From Rhodothermales bacterium (GTDB lineage Bacteria; Bacteroidota; Rhodothermia; Rhodothermales; JAHQVL01): a DNA stretch of 64,000 nt. The stretch covers positions 62,001-126,000 of the forward strand of contig JAWKNW010000007.1 in the NCBI GenBank assembly GCA_041391505.1, written 5' to 3'. The notes under the pieces were generated by a model, which did no database searches, was not told where the DNA came from, and saw only the letters and a program-made list of their open reading frames with translations. Of this stretch, positions 9,143-17,890 are shown one piece after another. The position numbers were made by a program, and so were the translations under genes. How positions within the stretch are numbered: position 1 is the first letter of the stretch; every line of letters begins with the position of its first letter.

Positions 9143-9706
9143 ATGGCAGACGACACCTTCGAGGACTGGACCCGACGCCTTCGGGATGCGGATACCGCCG
9201 CGCTCGATGAGCTGATGGCGGCCTGGCATCACCCGCTGCTGCGTTACGCGACGCAGCTCACGGGCGACCGCGATGCCGCCTACGATGTCCTGCAGGAGAC
9301 GTTCATCAAACTCTGGCGCCTCCGCGCGACGCTGGATCCGTCGCGCTCGCTCAAGGCACTGCTGTACCGGATCGTCTACACGCTGGCTCTCAATCAGAAC
9401 CGTATGAAAAAGCGCGAATCGGCAGCCCTGTCTGCCCTGGCGAGCGAGGCGCCGGCGTCGCGCAGCCCGGTTTCCGAAGAACTCGATGCGCGCCGGCTGA
9501 ACGATGCCATGAACGAGTGGATCGCCGAACTCCCCCCACGCCGGCAGGAGGCCTTCCGCCTCAGCCGGTTCGAGGGGCTCAGCCACGACGAGATCGCGCA
9601 GGTGATGGACCTCTCCGCGGAGACCGTGACCAAACACATCGTGCTGGCGCTCCAGTATCTGCGCGATCGCCTTCGACAGTACCAGTTGGGAGGGCTTTCA
9701 TCATGA
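9143..9706 (+). CDS. ECF RNA polymerase sigma factor, FecI-like
   Basis: A 187-residue ECF sigma-70 factor. Region 2 (about residues 25-90) includes LLRYATQLTGDRDAAYDVLQETFIKLWR and the -10-reading block SLKALLYRIVYTLALNQNR. Region 4 (about 125-180) has LPPRRQEAFRLSRFEGLSHDEIAQVMDLSAETVTKHIV, a standard helix-turn-helix. Its stop overlaps the start of the anti-sigma gene in an ATGA, so the two are translationally coupled. In Bacteroidota such pairs respond to a TonB-dependent receptor carrying a periplasmic STN signalling domain; here the STN domain is on the next gene. It is likely to direct transcription of its own downstream transport genes. Confidence 0.95.
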   Translation: MADDTFEDWTRRLRDADTAALDELMAAWHHPLLRYATQLTGDRDAAYDVLQETFIKLWRLRATLDPSRSLKALLYRIVYTLALNQNRMKKRESAALSALASEAPASRSPVSEELDARRLNDAMNEWIAELPPRRQEAFRLSRFEGLSHDEIAQVMDLSAETVTKHIVLALQYLRDRLRQYQLGGLSS

Positions 9707-10680
9707 ACGAGAACCCGAAACGGGGCTTCGAGCCGCCGGACGGACCCCTGCCGGCCGACGTGCAGGCCTGGCTCCAGGCGCACCCCGAAGAATCCGGAAA
9801 TGAACTCGAACAGGTGTGGCGCATGGCCGGCGGCGCGCAGGGGCCGGCGCCGGCGCCGGACGACGCCCGCTTCGCCGACCTCCGCGCCGCCGTGCTGGCC
9901 GAGACCCGTACACCGCGCACCGCCGCCCCGGACCGGACGCCCCGCCCCGCCCCCCGGATGCGCCGCATCTGGATCGCCGCGTCGCTGGTCGCCCTCGTCG
10001 CGCTGGGCGTCGCCATCGGGTTGCGCCCGGTGACGCTCTCCGCCCCGGCCCGCGAACGCCTCGCCGCCACGCTGCCGGACGGATCGCGGGTCGAGCTGAA
10101 CAGCGGCAGCCGCCTCACCTATCGCCGAAGCTTCGGCTGGCGCGCGCGGCGGGTCGAGATCGACGGAGAAGGCTTCTTCGAGGTGGTCCACGACGACACC
10201 CCGTTCACCGTGACCACCTTCAATGGCCACGTGACGGTGCTGGGCACCCGCTTCAACGTGCGCGCCTGGCCCGGCGAGGACCATGCGGAGACCACGGTGG
10301 TCCTGCAGGACGGCCGCGTTCGCTTCTCGGCGCGGGCGCGCCCCGACGCACCGGTCGTGCTGGCACCGGGCCAGATGAGTCGCCTCGCCGGCACGGACGA
10401 ACCGACCGCCCCGGAGCCGATCGATGTGGATCAGCGCATCAGCTGGCGCGACGGCGGCATGACGTTCATCGACCAGCCGATCGGCGCCGTGCTCGACGAG
10501 ATCGAGCGCCGCTTCGCGACCCGCGTCGCGGCCTCGCCGGCTTCCCTGCGTCAGGTACGCATCAGCCTCGTCCTGAACGACGTACAGGATGCCGAGCAGG
10601 TGCTGGCCGCCATCGCGCGGGTTCGCGGATACAGCTACCGAAAAACAGGGGACGGCTACCTGATCGCCTCCCCCGATTGA
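9703..10680 (+). CDS. FecR-type anti-sigma factor
   Basis: A 325-residue anti-sigma regulator that starts inside the stop codon of the sigma gene. The cytoplasmic N-terminus (1-86) has the short helix PADVQAWLQAHPEESGNELEQVWRMA. One transmembrane segment follows (about 89-108, IWIAASLVALVALGVAIGL). The periplasmic FecR domain (about 115-220) shows LPDGSRVELNSGSRLTYRRSFGWRARRVEIDGEGFFEV and FNGHVTVLGTRFNVRAW. A DUF4974 domain (about 250-322, ISWRDGGMTFIDQPIGAVLDEIERRF) ends the protein and is the part expected to touch the STN domain of the signalling partner. It holds the ECF sigma factor inactive until the outer-membrane signal arrives. Confidence 0.95.
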   Translation: MNENPKRGFEPPDGPLPADVQAWLQAHPEESGNELEQVWRMAGGAQGPAPAPDDARFADLRAAVLAETRTPRTAAPDRTPRPAPRMRRIWIAASLVALVALGVAIGLRPVTLSAPARERLAATLPDGSRVELNSGSRLTYRRSFGWRARRVEIDGEGFFEVVHDDTPFTVTTFNGHVTVLGTRFNVRAWPGEDHAETTVVLQDGRVRFSARARPDAPVVLAPGQMSRLAGTDEPTAPEPIDVDQRISWRDGGMTFIDQPIGAVLDEIERRFATRVAASPASLRQVRISLVLNDVQDAEQVLAAIARVRGYSYRKTGDGYLIASPD

Positions 10681-10694
10681 TAGAGGAAACGGAC

Positions 10695-12467
10695 ATGAAA
10701 ACAACACGGACCCTGGCCGCCCTGGTGGCCGGATGGCTGGCGGCGGGCGCGCCGGCGGCCTACGCGCAAACGCACCGCGATGCCGCTTCCCCCCCGCTGG
10801 ACGCCGCGCTGCTCGAACTGGCGGAAGCGCGCCACCTGCAGCTCGCCTACGCCCCCGAACTGCTCGAAAACAAGCAATCCGGCTGCCCCGCGCTGCCGGA
10901 CGACAACACAGCCGCGATCGCCTGCATCCTGAGCGGCACCGGTCTCGAGGTGGATGCGTCGGCCGGCGATGTGTTCGTCATCTTCCGCCCCTCGGCGATG
11001 AAACCCTACGCCCAGGCCGGCATCGGATCGGGATCGATCGCCGGCGCGGTGCACGCCACGGAAGACGGCCAGCCGCTCCCCGGCGCGCACATCCGGATCG
11101 CCGGCATCGCTACCGGCGCCGCGAGCGGCCCCGATGGCCGGTACACGGTCACGCACGTGCCGGCCGGCCACTACGACATCGTCGTCACCATGGTGGGCTT
11201 CCAGCCCAGACGGATCGACGACGTGCAGGTGCGACCCGGCCAGACCGTCACGCTCGACGCCACGCTCGACGCCGCCACCCTGCCGCTCGGCGAGGTCGTG
11301 GTCAGCTCCCGCCAGGAAAAAACCCCCGGGCGCCTCGAACTGGGGCCCGTGTCGATCGGGGCACAGGATGTCCAGGTCGGACCCGTCTCCGCCGGCCTGC
11401 TCGTCAGCGCGCGTCCTGAACCCGTGCGCGGCGTACAGCTGAGCGGAATCGCCAGCATGGTGCGCGACACGCTCGACGGCGTGCAGATCTCGGGCATTTT
11501 CAACACGGCCGAGAACGCCTCGCACGGCGTCCAGATGGGCGGGATCCTGAACCTGATCGACGGGTCGCTGGACGGCGTGCAGCTCGCCGGCGTCGTGAAC
11601 GGGTTGAACGACGACCTGATCGGCGTCCAGCTTGCCGGCGTCGCCAACCAGGCCAACGGGTCGGTGCGCGGCGTCCAGGGGAGCGGCACGCTGAACCTGG
11701 CGACCGGGTCGGCGACCGGCGTGCAGCTCGCCGGAACGATCAACATCGCCGGAGATCGGGTGCGCGGCGTCCAGGGGGCGGGCCTGCTGAACAAGTCGGG
11801 GGCGTTGAGCGGCTTGCAGGCTTCCGGCGCGGGCAATTTCGCCCTCGCGGCGTACGGCGTCCAGGTCGCCGGCGTGGCGAACGTCGCCGCCGGTGAACTC
11901 GTCGGCGCGCAGATCTCGCTGCTCAACGTGGCGGGCCCCGCCCGCGGCGCGCAGATCGGCCTCGTCAACGTCGCCGAATCGCTGGACGGCTTCCCGCTGG
12001 GCCTCGTCAGTTTCGTGAAGGACGTCGGGCTCCGGTACGACGTGCTCGTGGACGAGACCGGCACGGTTTCGACCGTGCTGCGGAGCGGCAACCGGCGCTT
12101 TGCGAACTACATCGGCATCGCCGCGCGCCCCAACGCGTTCGGCGCCAGCGCATCGACGCTCGCCGGCCTGGGCGTCGATTTTTCGCTGGGACCCCGATTC
12201 TACAACACCATCGACGCCCTCTACCAGTCGACCGGCTGGAACGAGGAACCGTCCGAACACCGCATCCAGCTCAGGGCGCTGCTCGGCTTCCGCGTGGCGC
12301 CGCATCTCGACCTCGTCGCCGGCCCCGCCCTCAACCTGCTGCTCTACGAAGACGCCTCGACCGGCCTGCCCATCCCCTGGAAAATCGAGTCCGGGTCGTG
12401 GCGCGGCACATCCTACACCATCTGGCCGGGATTCTCGCTCGGCCTGAGGCTCTCGGCGCGCCGCTGA
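10695..12467 (+). CDS. STN/carboxypeptidase-regulatory protein with surface-repeat domain
   Basis: A 590-residue exported protein, signal peptide about 1-25. Residues about 35-100 form an STN (secretin/TonB N-terminal) domain: LDAALLELAEARHLQLAYAPELL and a C-C pair (SGCPALP...IACILSG). Residues about 113-195 form a CarboxypepD_reg-like beta-sandwich (GSIAGAVHATEDGQPLPGAHIRIAG). From 244 to 443 there are thirteen short repeats built on G-V-Q-(L/I)-(A/S)-G-x-x-N, resembling the LA_2272 family of surface repeats. The last about 145 residues are beta-rich and end like a membrane barrel (WPGFSLGLRLSARR). It lies directly behind sigma/FecR, where a TonB receptor with an STN domain would be expected; a separate receptor without STN follows. 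I infer that it is the signal-transmitting partner of FecR, or an outer-membrane protein. No TonB plug is visible. Confidence 0.8.
   Translation: MKTTRTLAALVAGWLAAGAPAAYAQTHRDAASPPLDAALLELAEARHLQLAYAPELLENKQSGCPALPDDNTAAIACILSGTGLEVDASAGDVFVIFRPSAMKPYAQAGIGSGSIAGAVHATEDGQPLPGAHIRIAGIATGAASGPDGRYTVTHVPAGHYDIVVTMVGFQPRRIDDVQVRPGQTVTLDATLDAATLPLGEVVVSSRQEKTPGRLELGPVSIGAQDVQVGPVSAGLLVSARPEPVRGVQLSGIASMVRDTLDGVQISGIFNTAENASHGVQMGGILNLIDGSLDGVQLAGVVNGLNDDLIGVQLAGVANQANGSVRGVQGSGTLNLATGSATGVQLAGTINIAGDRVRGVQGAGLLNKSGALSGLQASGAGNFALAAYGVQVAGVANVAAGELVGAQISLLNVAGPARGAQIGLVNVAESLDGFPLGLVSFVKDVGLRYDVLVDETGTVSTVLRSGNRRFANYIGIAARPNAFGASASTLAGLGVDFSLGPRFYNTIDALYQSTGWNEEPSEHRIQLRALLGFRVAPHLDLVAGPALNLLLYEDASTGLPIPWKIESGSWRGTSYTIWPGFSLGLRLSARR
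11424..12023 (+). repeat. Tandem protein repeat, 16-residue then 14-residue units
   Basis: The coding sequence holds about thirteen units in a row. The first ten are mostly 16 residues (48 bp; two are 15) with the pattern x-x-G-V-Q-x-x-G-x-x-N, and the last three are 14 residues with G-A-Q-I-x-L-x-N. The switch of period at about 11882-11900 is clear in the translation. Such spacing fits a beta-solenoid or stacked hairpins. DNA identity between units is low, so the repeat is kept at protein level. Confidence 0.85.
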
Positions 12468-12603
12468 TCGCGCCATGAGGCATCGCCGGTCGGGACGCGG
12501 CCGGCGCCGCATTCACGTTCTCCCCGCGACGGACTCGCCCCGCCGCACAGGCTACGTGCGCCCATCGCCGGCCATCGCATGCTTATTCATACACCCAAAA
12601 GCC

Positions 12604-14850
12604 ATGAATCGCATTCATTCTTTCTTTCTAACACTTTTTTGCCTCCTTATTGGCACCGCGGCCACGGCCCGCGCCCAGGGCACCATCCACGGCTACGTCA
12701 CCGACGCCTCCTCGGGGGAGACGCTGCTGATGGCGAACATCGTCATCGCCGGCACCGCCCAGGGCGCGGCGACGAACACGGTCGGCTACTACATGCTCTC
12801 CGGGCTGGAGCCGGGCGACTATATACTCGCGGTGTCGTACATCGGTTATCAAACGCGCCGGATCGACGTTACCCTCCGCCCCGGAGCGCATCCGCGCGTC
12901 GATGTCGCGCTGCAGCCGGAGTACCTCGTCGGCGACGAGGTGGTCGTCACCGGTGAACGGGAGGATGAAGAGGAGCGCACCCGGCTCGGGGTCAACCGGA
13001 TGCCGGCGCAGCTGGTCATGCAACTGCCCGCCGTATTCGAGGCCGACCTGTTCCGCTCCCTGCAGATGCTGCCGGGCATCAAGGCCTCGAGCGACTTCTC
13101 GAGCGGCCTCCTCATCCGCGGCGGCAGCCCGGATCAGACCCTCATCTTGCTCGATCGCACAACCGTCTACAACCCGTCGCACTTCTTCGGGCTCTTCTCG
13201 ACGTTCAACCCCGACGCGATCAAGGACGTCCAGATCTACAAAGGCAGCTACCCGGCGCGGTTCGGCGGCCGGCTCGGCTCCGTCGTCGATGTCTACAATA
13301 AAGACGGCAACCGCGAACAGGCGCACGGGAGTGTAAGCCTGGGGCTGCTCGCCTCACGGGCGTCCATTGAAGGGCCGTTCGAGAAAGGTTCGTGGATGCT
13401 GGCCGCCCGGCGCTCCACCCTCGAGCCCATCCTGGCCGCGCTCCGCTCCGGCGCGGACGGCATTCCCGAAACGTTCTACTTCTACGACGTCAACGCCAAG
13501 CTGAACCTCGACGCCGGCCCGAAGGATCGCCTGTCGCTCGCGACCTATGCGGGGCTGGACAAACTCCGGATGTCGCCCGTTCAGGATTTTTCGATCGACC
13601 TTCCTTACGGCAACCGGACTGGCTCACTCATCTGGACGCATCTCTTCTCGCACAGGCTCTTCGCCACCTACGCGCTGACCGGCTCGCATTATTTCAGCAA
13701 CCCCGACCTCTCGCTGGGCGGCAGCCCGTTCTCGCGCCGCAACGAAGTGACGGAGGCCGGCTTCAAGGCCGACATGGAATATGCGCCGGGCGAACGCCAT
13801 CAGATCGAGGCCGGCCTGTGGGCGGGCCAGATCATGCTGTCGCTGCACGACCGCGGCGAAGGCGAAGGGGCTTTCGACCTCAAGAGACGGACGCCCTATG
13901 TCGCGGCCTATCTCCAGGATGTCTGGCGCCCCGCGGCCGCCTGGAGCATCAAGACCGGCCTCCGCGTGCAGCGCTATGCATCGGATGACGCCCTCCGGCC
14001 CGAGCCCCGGCTGTCCGTCGAAGGCTACCTGTCTCCCGATTTGCGCGTGCAGGCGGCGTACGGCCGTTACTACCAGTACCTCACCCTCGCCTCGTTTTAT
14101 TCGATGACGGCGATGGATATCTGGCTGGGCGCCGGCAAGGGGGTGCCGCCAGCCTGGGGCGATCAGTTCGGCCTGGGCATCAAGACCGTGCCGGCGAAAG
14201 GCTACCGGCTCGACATCGAGACCTATGCCCGCACCATGAACGACCTGTTCGAACTGGATCCCAACCTTCAGGACCCCATCGGCCTGCCGTACGCGCGCTA
14301 CTTCCGGTACGGCGAGGGGCTGGCCTATGGCGCCGAGGTGATGCTCGAAAAAACAGACGGCGCGCTCACCGGGTTCGCCGCCTACACCTACAGCCGTTCC
14401 ACGCGGCGCTTCCCGGGGGTCAACGGAGGCGCATCCTTCCCCTCGCGGTACGAGCGCATCCATGACGTAAATCTCGTGCTCAACTACGACCTCTCCCGAC
14501 GGTGGCGGACCACCCTCTCGTTCGTCTACGCCGCCGGCCAGCCGTACACGCGCGCCCTCGGCCGCATCCAGTACGACGATCCCTTCAACTCCGTCCCGAT
14601 CGACCAGATCGTGGTCGGACGCGTCAACGCCTCGCGGCTGCCGGGATACCACCGGCTGGACGTCGGCTTCACGCGCCGGGGCCGCTTCTTCGGCGTCGCC
14701 GAATCCGAGTTCCAGATCCAGGTGATCAACCTCTACAACCACCGCAACATCTGGTTTTACGACTACGACTTCCAGCAGAACCCCGTCGCGCTCGACCCCG
14801 TCCGCATGCTGCCCCTGTTGCCGAATGCGAGCCTCACGGTCCGTTTTTAG
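12604..14850 (+). CDS. TonB-dependent receptor with carboxypeptidase-like N-terminal domain
   Basis: A 748-residue outer-membrane receptor; start at the ATG before the leader (MNRIHSFFLTLFCLLIG). After the signal peptide comes a CarboxypepD_reg domain (about 25-110, TIHGYVTDASSGETLLMANIVIAG), then the plug (about 125-230) with LPGIKASSDFSSGLLIRGGSPDQTLILLD and the QIYKGSYPARFGGRLGSVVDV block. A beta-barrel follows and ends SLTVRF, the aromatic last residue needed for BAM recognition. No STN domain is present, so signalling would rely on the preceding gene. A DUF4249 lipoprotein follows by 28 bp, a common pairing in Bacteroidota. The substrate is unknown; the FecIR context allows either iron chelates or glycans. 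Confidence 0.93.
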   Translation: MNRIHSFFLTLFCLLIGTAATARAQGTIHGYVTDASSGETLLMANIVIAGTAQGAATNTVGYYMLSGLEPGDYILAVSYIGYQTRRIDVTLRPGAHPRVDVALQPEYLVGDEVVVTGEREDEEERTRLGVNRMPAQLVMQLPAVFEADLFRSLQMLPGIKASSDFSSGLLIRGGSPDQTLILLDRTTVYNPSHFFGLFSTFNPDAIKDVQIYKGSYPARFGGRLGSVVDVYNKDGNREQAHGSVSLGLLASRASIEGPFEKGSWMLAARRSTLEPILAALRSGADGIPETFYFYDVNAKLNLDAGPKDRLSLATYAGLDKLRMSPVQDFSIDLPYGNRTGSLIWTHLFSHRLFATYALTGSHYFSNPDLSLGGSPFSRRNEVTEAGFKADMEYAPGERHQIEAGLWAGQIMLSLHDRGEGEGAFDLKRRTPYVAAYLQDVWRPAAAWSIKTGLRVQRYASDDALRPEPRLSVEGYLSPDLRVQAAYGRYYQYLTLASFYSMTAMDIWLGAGKGVPPAWGDQFGLGIKTVPAKGYRLDIETYARTMNDLFELDPNLQDPIGLPYARYFRYGEGLAYGAEVMLEKTDGALTGFAAYTYSRSTRRFPGVNGGASFPSRYERIHDVNLVLNYDLSRRWRTTLSFVYAAGQPYTRALGRIQYDDPFNSVPIDQIVVGRVNASRLPGYHRLDVGFTRRGRFFGVAESEFQIQVINLYNHRNIWFYDYDFQQNPVALDPVRMLPLLPNASLTVRF

Positions 14851-14878
14851 CCCCGCCCATCATCGAATCCATCCAACC

Positions 14879-15745
14879 ATGACACGCCATCTCCTTACTC
14901 TCATCCTCCTCAGCCTCGCGGCCGGCTGCGACAGCTACCGGCAGGACGACTTCGAACCCGAATACGTCGTCGAGAGCTACCTCATCGCCGGCGAGGCGCT
15001 CCCCGCCCTCCGCCTGTCGACGACCGCCTCCATCGAGCACGCCTACGCGTTCGAGACGCAAGGCGTCCGCGGCGCCACCGCCTCGATCTCGTTGCTGGAT
15101 GGCGCCGGCATCGCGGAACGATACCCGCTGGTCGAGATCTCCCCGGGCCTCTACGAGCCGGTGGACAACGACGTCGTCGTGCTCGCCGGCCGGCGTTATG
15201 CGCTCGGCGTCACCACACCCGATGGGACGCAGATCCAGGCGCAGACGCTCGTCCCCGGCGATTTCGACCTCTTTCCGCCGGCATCGGACACCATCGTGTA
15301 TCGGCAGCAAGCCACCTTCACCGTCGACGTCACCGAAAGCGCCTACCCGGGCCGGTCCGCCATCTACATCCTGAAACTCCACGCCAGCGACACCACCGGC
15401 GCACTCACGCCGCTGTATCAGGGCTGGTTGGACGACGAGATCGTCACCCGGGAAGAGCTTATCGACAACAACTCGGGCATCCTCAACGAGGCGAACTTCG
15501 AGCCGGTGGGGGATGGTCGACTCCGGATCGTGCTCCCGTGGATCGCCGTGGCATTTTTTGGCGAGAATGAGGTGGTGGTGGATGCGATCGACGACAACCT
15601 TTTCGATTTCATCCGTACGCGAGAAGACAACGGCACCCGGCCGCTCGGGGAACTGGAAAATCCGGTAGACCACGTCGACGGCGCCCGCGGCATCTTCGGG
15701 AGCCTGGCTCGCCGGCAGATGCCGGTGTACATCCATCCGGACTGA
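14879..15745 (+). CDS. DUF4249 outer-membrane lipoprotein
   Basis: A 288-residue lipoprotein: leader MTRHLLTLILLSLAAGC with lipobox LAAGC, acylated Cys17. The mature protein begins DSYRQDDFEPEYVVESYLIAGEALPALRLSTTA, the typical N-terminal strand of DUF4249 (PF14054), and continues with a beta-sandwich (RRYALGVTTPDGTQIQAQTLVPGDFDL). Members are usually encoded after a TonB-dependent receptor, as here, and are thought to act as its surface-exposed partner. It is the last gene of the FecIR transport operon; the intergenic space after it holds a pair of direct repeats. Substrate unknown. Confidence 0.85.
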   Translation: MTRHLLTLILLSLAAGCDSYRQDDFEPEYVVESYLIAGEALPALRLSTTASIEHAYAFETQGVRGATASISLLDGAGIAERYPLVEISPGLYEPVDNDVVVLAGRRYALGVTTPDGTQIQAQTLVPGDFDLFPPASDTIVYRQQATFTVDVTESAYPGRSAIYILKLHASDTTGALTPLYQGWLDDEIVTREELIDNNSGILNEANFEPVGDGRLRIVLPWIAVAFFGENEVVVDAIDDNLFDFIRTREDNGTRPLGELENPVDHVDGARGIFGSLARRQMPVYIHPD

Positions 15746-15752
15746 GCGCCTA

Positions 15753-15787
15753 CGACTCGTCCCTCCCCGACGCGACTCGTCCCTCCC
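15753..15787. promoter_or_regulatory. Direct-repeat operator candidate upstream of LytTR gene
   Basis: A 15-base unit (CGACTCGTCCCTCCC) occurs at 15753-15767 and again at 15773-15787, 20 bp start to start, or about two helical turns. LytTR regulators bind pairs of direct repeats with roughly this spacing, and the next gene encodes one. The unit does not match the published LytTR consensus, so autoregulation is inference. Confidence 0.4.
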
Positions 15788-15877
15788 GGCCGCCGCTTCA
15801 TCCCGCGCCGGTTTGTGCAAGGACGCCGTTCCGGCTACCTTATCGTACCGCTGCCTCTTATTCAGAATCCATCCATC

Positions 15878-16636
15878 TTGGAAACGATCAGGGCTCTCAT
15901 CGTCGATGACGAATCGCTCGGGCGTGAACGCGTACGCGCGCTGTTGGGGCGCCACGCGGACGTCTCGGTGGCCGGCGAGTGCGCCGGCGGCCCCGAGGCC
16001 GTCGAAGCCATCCGAACACACCATCCCGACCTCGTCTTCCTCGACGTCCAGATGCCCGAACTCGATGGCTTCGGGGTCATCCGGGCCATCGGCGCTACCC
16101 GTATGCCGGCGGTCATCTTCGTCACGGCCTACGACGAGCACGCCCTCGACGCCTTCGAGGTCCACGCGATCGACTACTTGCTCAAGCCCATCGACATCGA
16201 CCGGTTCGATGTCGCGCTCGACCGGGCGCGCCGCCTCGTGCACAGCGCGGCGCTGGGTGCCGCCGAGGCCCGGCTGCATCGCCTGCTGAACGACGTGGCG
16301 CCGCGCCGGCCGCTCGAGCGGGTACTGGTGAAGGCGCGGAGCAAAACCTATTTCGTCCGGCTCGACACGGTCGACTGGATCGAAGCCGCCGGCAATTACG
16401 TCCGGCTCCACGCCGAGGGCCGGCAGCACCTGGTTCGCATCACGATGGGCGCCCTCGAAGAACGGCTCGACCCTTCCCTGTTCATGCGCATTCACCGTTC
16501 CGCCATCGTCAACCTGGATCGCGTGCGTGAACTCATCCCCACCGATAACGGCGAAAGCACCGTCGTTCTCACGGATGGCACCACGCTCACCCTGAGCCGC
16601 GGGTATCGCGATCGGCTCGAATCGTTCAAACACTGA
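15878..16636 (+). CDS. LytTR-family response regulator
   Basis: A 252-residue response regulator. The receiver domain (about 1-120) has acidic pair Asp10/Asp11, phospho-acceptor Asp56 in VFLDVQMPELDG, the Thr of VTAYDEHA and the Lys of LLKPID. A linker is followed by a LytTR DNA-binding domain (about 155-250): RSKTYFVRLDTVDWIEAAGNYVRLHAEG, MRIHRSAIVNLDRV and TLTLSRGYRDRLE. I start it at the TTG (15878) because the receiver fold begins directly there; a GTG at 15815 would add 21 unusual residues. The histidine kinase gene starts 6 bp downstream, so both form one two-component unit. Targets unknown; the upstream repeats suggest autoregulation. Confidence 0.93.
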   Translation: METIRALIVDDESLGRERVRALLGRHADVSVAGECAGGPEAVEAIRTHHPDLVFLDVQMPELDGFGVIRAIGATRMPAVIFVTAYDEHALDAFEVHAIDYLLKPIDIDRFDVALDRARRLVHSAALGAAEARLHRLLNDVAPRRPLERVLVKARSKTYFVRLDTVDWIEAAGNYVRLHAEGRQHLVRITMGALEERLDPSLFMRIHRSAIVNLDRVRELIPTDNGESTVVLTDGTTLTLSRGYRDRLESFKH

Positions 16637-16642
16637 CACAGG

Positions 16643-17782
16643 ATGTCTCGATCGTCTTCCAGATCATGGCCGGACCACGTGAAGCCGGTCTGGCCGGCGA
16701 ACCGGCTCGCGCTCCTCTGGGTGGTGTCGTTCGGGATCGTGACCGTGCTCATCCTGGCCGACGTCGGGCAGGATTACATGATCCGCCGGATGCGTTTTGG
16801 CAGCGACGAGACGTTTCTGGACCTGCTGAAGTGGCCGGCGGTACTCTGGTACGGCTGGGCCTTGCTGGCGCCGCCGATTTTCCTCCTCAGCCTGAAGTAT
16901 CCGCTCGACCGTGGCCTCTGGCCCCGGCACCTGCCGATCCTGCTGGCCGGCCTCGTCGGCGCCTACGTGCTTCATGTATCGATCCAGCTCGCCTCGATGC
17001 TCCTGCCCGTCTTCAGCCATATCCACTCCGGCTGGCGAGACGCCCTGTCCTTCCATACGATCACGAGCGTCTACCTCTCGCTCATGATGTACTCGATTAT
17101 GGTCGGGATCGCGCATGCCTACCGGTACTATCAACAATACCGCCGGCGCGAGCTCACCGCCGCGCGGCTGGAATCTGAACTCGTCCGCGCCCAGCTCCAG
17201 GCGCTGCGGATGCAGCTGCATCCGCATTTCCTGTTCAACACCCTCAACGGCATCGCCACCCTGATGCACCGGGACCCCATGGCGGCCGATCGTATGCTCA
17301 CCCGGTTGAGTGGTCTGCTGCGCCTCGCGCTGGACAGCTCCGACACGCCGGAAGTCCCGCTCATCGAAGAGACTTCCTTTCTGGAGCAATACCTGGAGCT
17401 GGAGCAGATCCGGTTTGACGGCCGGATGACGGTTACCTTCGCCATCGACCCCGACACGGAGGACGCGCTCGTGCCGAACCTCATCCTGCAGCCGCTCGTC
17501 GAAAACGCCGTCAAACATGCGATTGCACCCCGGGTCGAAGCCGGCCACGTCCGCATCGCCTCCTGGCGCGAAAACGGATCGCTCCGCCTCCGGGTGTCTG
17601 ATACCGGGCCGGGGCTGACCGGGTCGGCGGAGGAGCCGGCGTCCGGGACCGGCCTCGCCAACACGAGGGACCGGCTCAGGAAGCTCTATGGCGCCGCGCA
17701 GTCGATGCGGCTGAGCAACGCCGCACCGTCCGGTCTCGTCGTCGACCTCACAATCCCCTTCCGCCGGCTCGCCGACACCTGA
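16643..17782 (+). CDS. LytS-type sensor histidine kinase
   Basis: A 379-residue membrane kinase. Four transmembrane segments occupy about 24-43, 65-85, 97-121 and 139-160, with no large periplasmic loop, so the signal may be sensed in or near the membrane. A short coiled linker (YQQYRRRELTAARLESELVRAQLQALRMQ) leads to the PF06580 His_kinase motif LHPHFLFNTLNGIATLM, with His195 the likely phosphorylated residue. The HATPase domain (about 270-375) shows NLILQPLVENAVKHAI (N box), DTGPGL (G1) and GTGLANTRDRL (G2). It pairs with the LytTR regulator directly upstream. Confidence 0.94.
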   Translation: MSRSSSRSWPDHVKPVWPANRLALLWVVSFGIVTVLILADVGQDYMIRRMRFGSDETFLDLLKWPAVLWYGWALLAPPIFLLSLKYPLDRGLWPRHLPILLAGLVGAYVLHVSIQLASMLLPVFSHIHSGWRDALSFHTITSVYLSLMMYSIMVGIAHAYRYYQQYRRRELTAARLESELVRAQLQALRMQLHPHFLFNTLNGIATLMHRDPMAADRMLTRLSGLLRLALDSSDTPEVPLIEETSFLEQYLELEQIRFDGRMTVTFAIDPDTEDALVPNLILQPLVENAVKHAIAPRVEAGHVRIASWRENGSLRLRVSDTGPGLTGSAEEPASGTGLANTRDRLRKLYGAAQSMRLSNAAPSGLVVDLTIPFRRLADT

Positions 17783-17890
17783 ACGATCCCGCACCGCCGC
17801 GACTGGTCCCAACCACCGGGCGTTCGTCAATAACCGGTTGGCCGCCCCGCCGGCAGGACGTAGTTTTTCCTCGCAACCACTGCCAGGATC

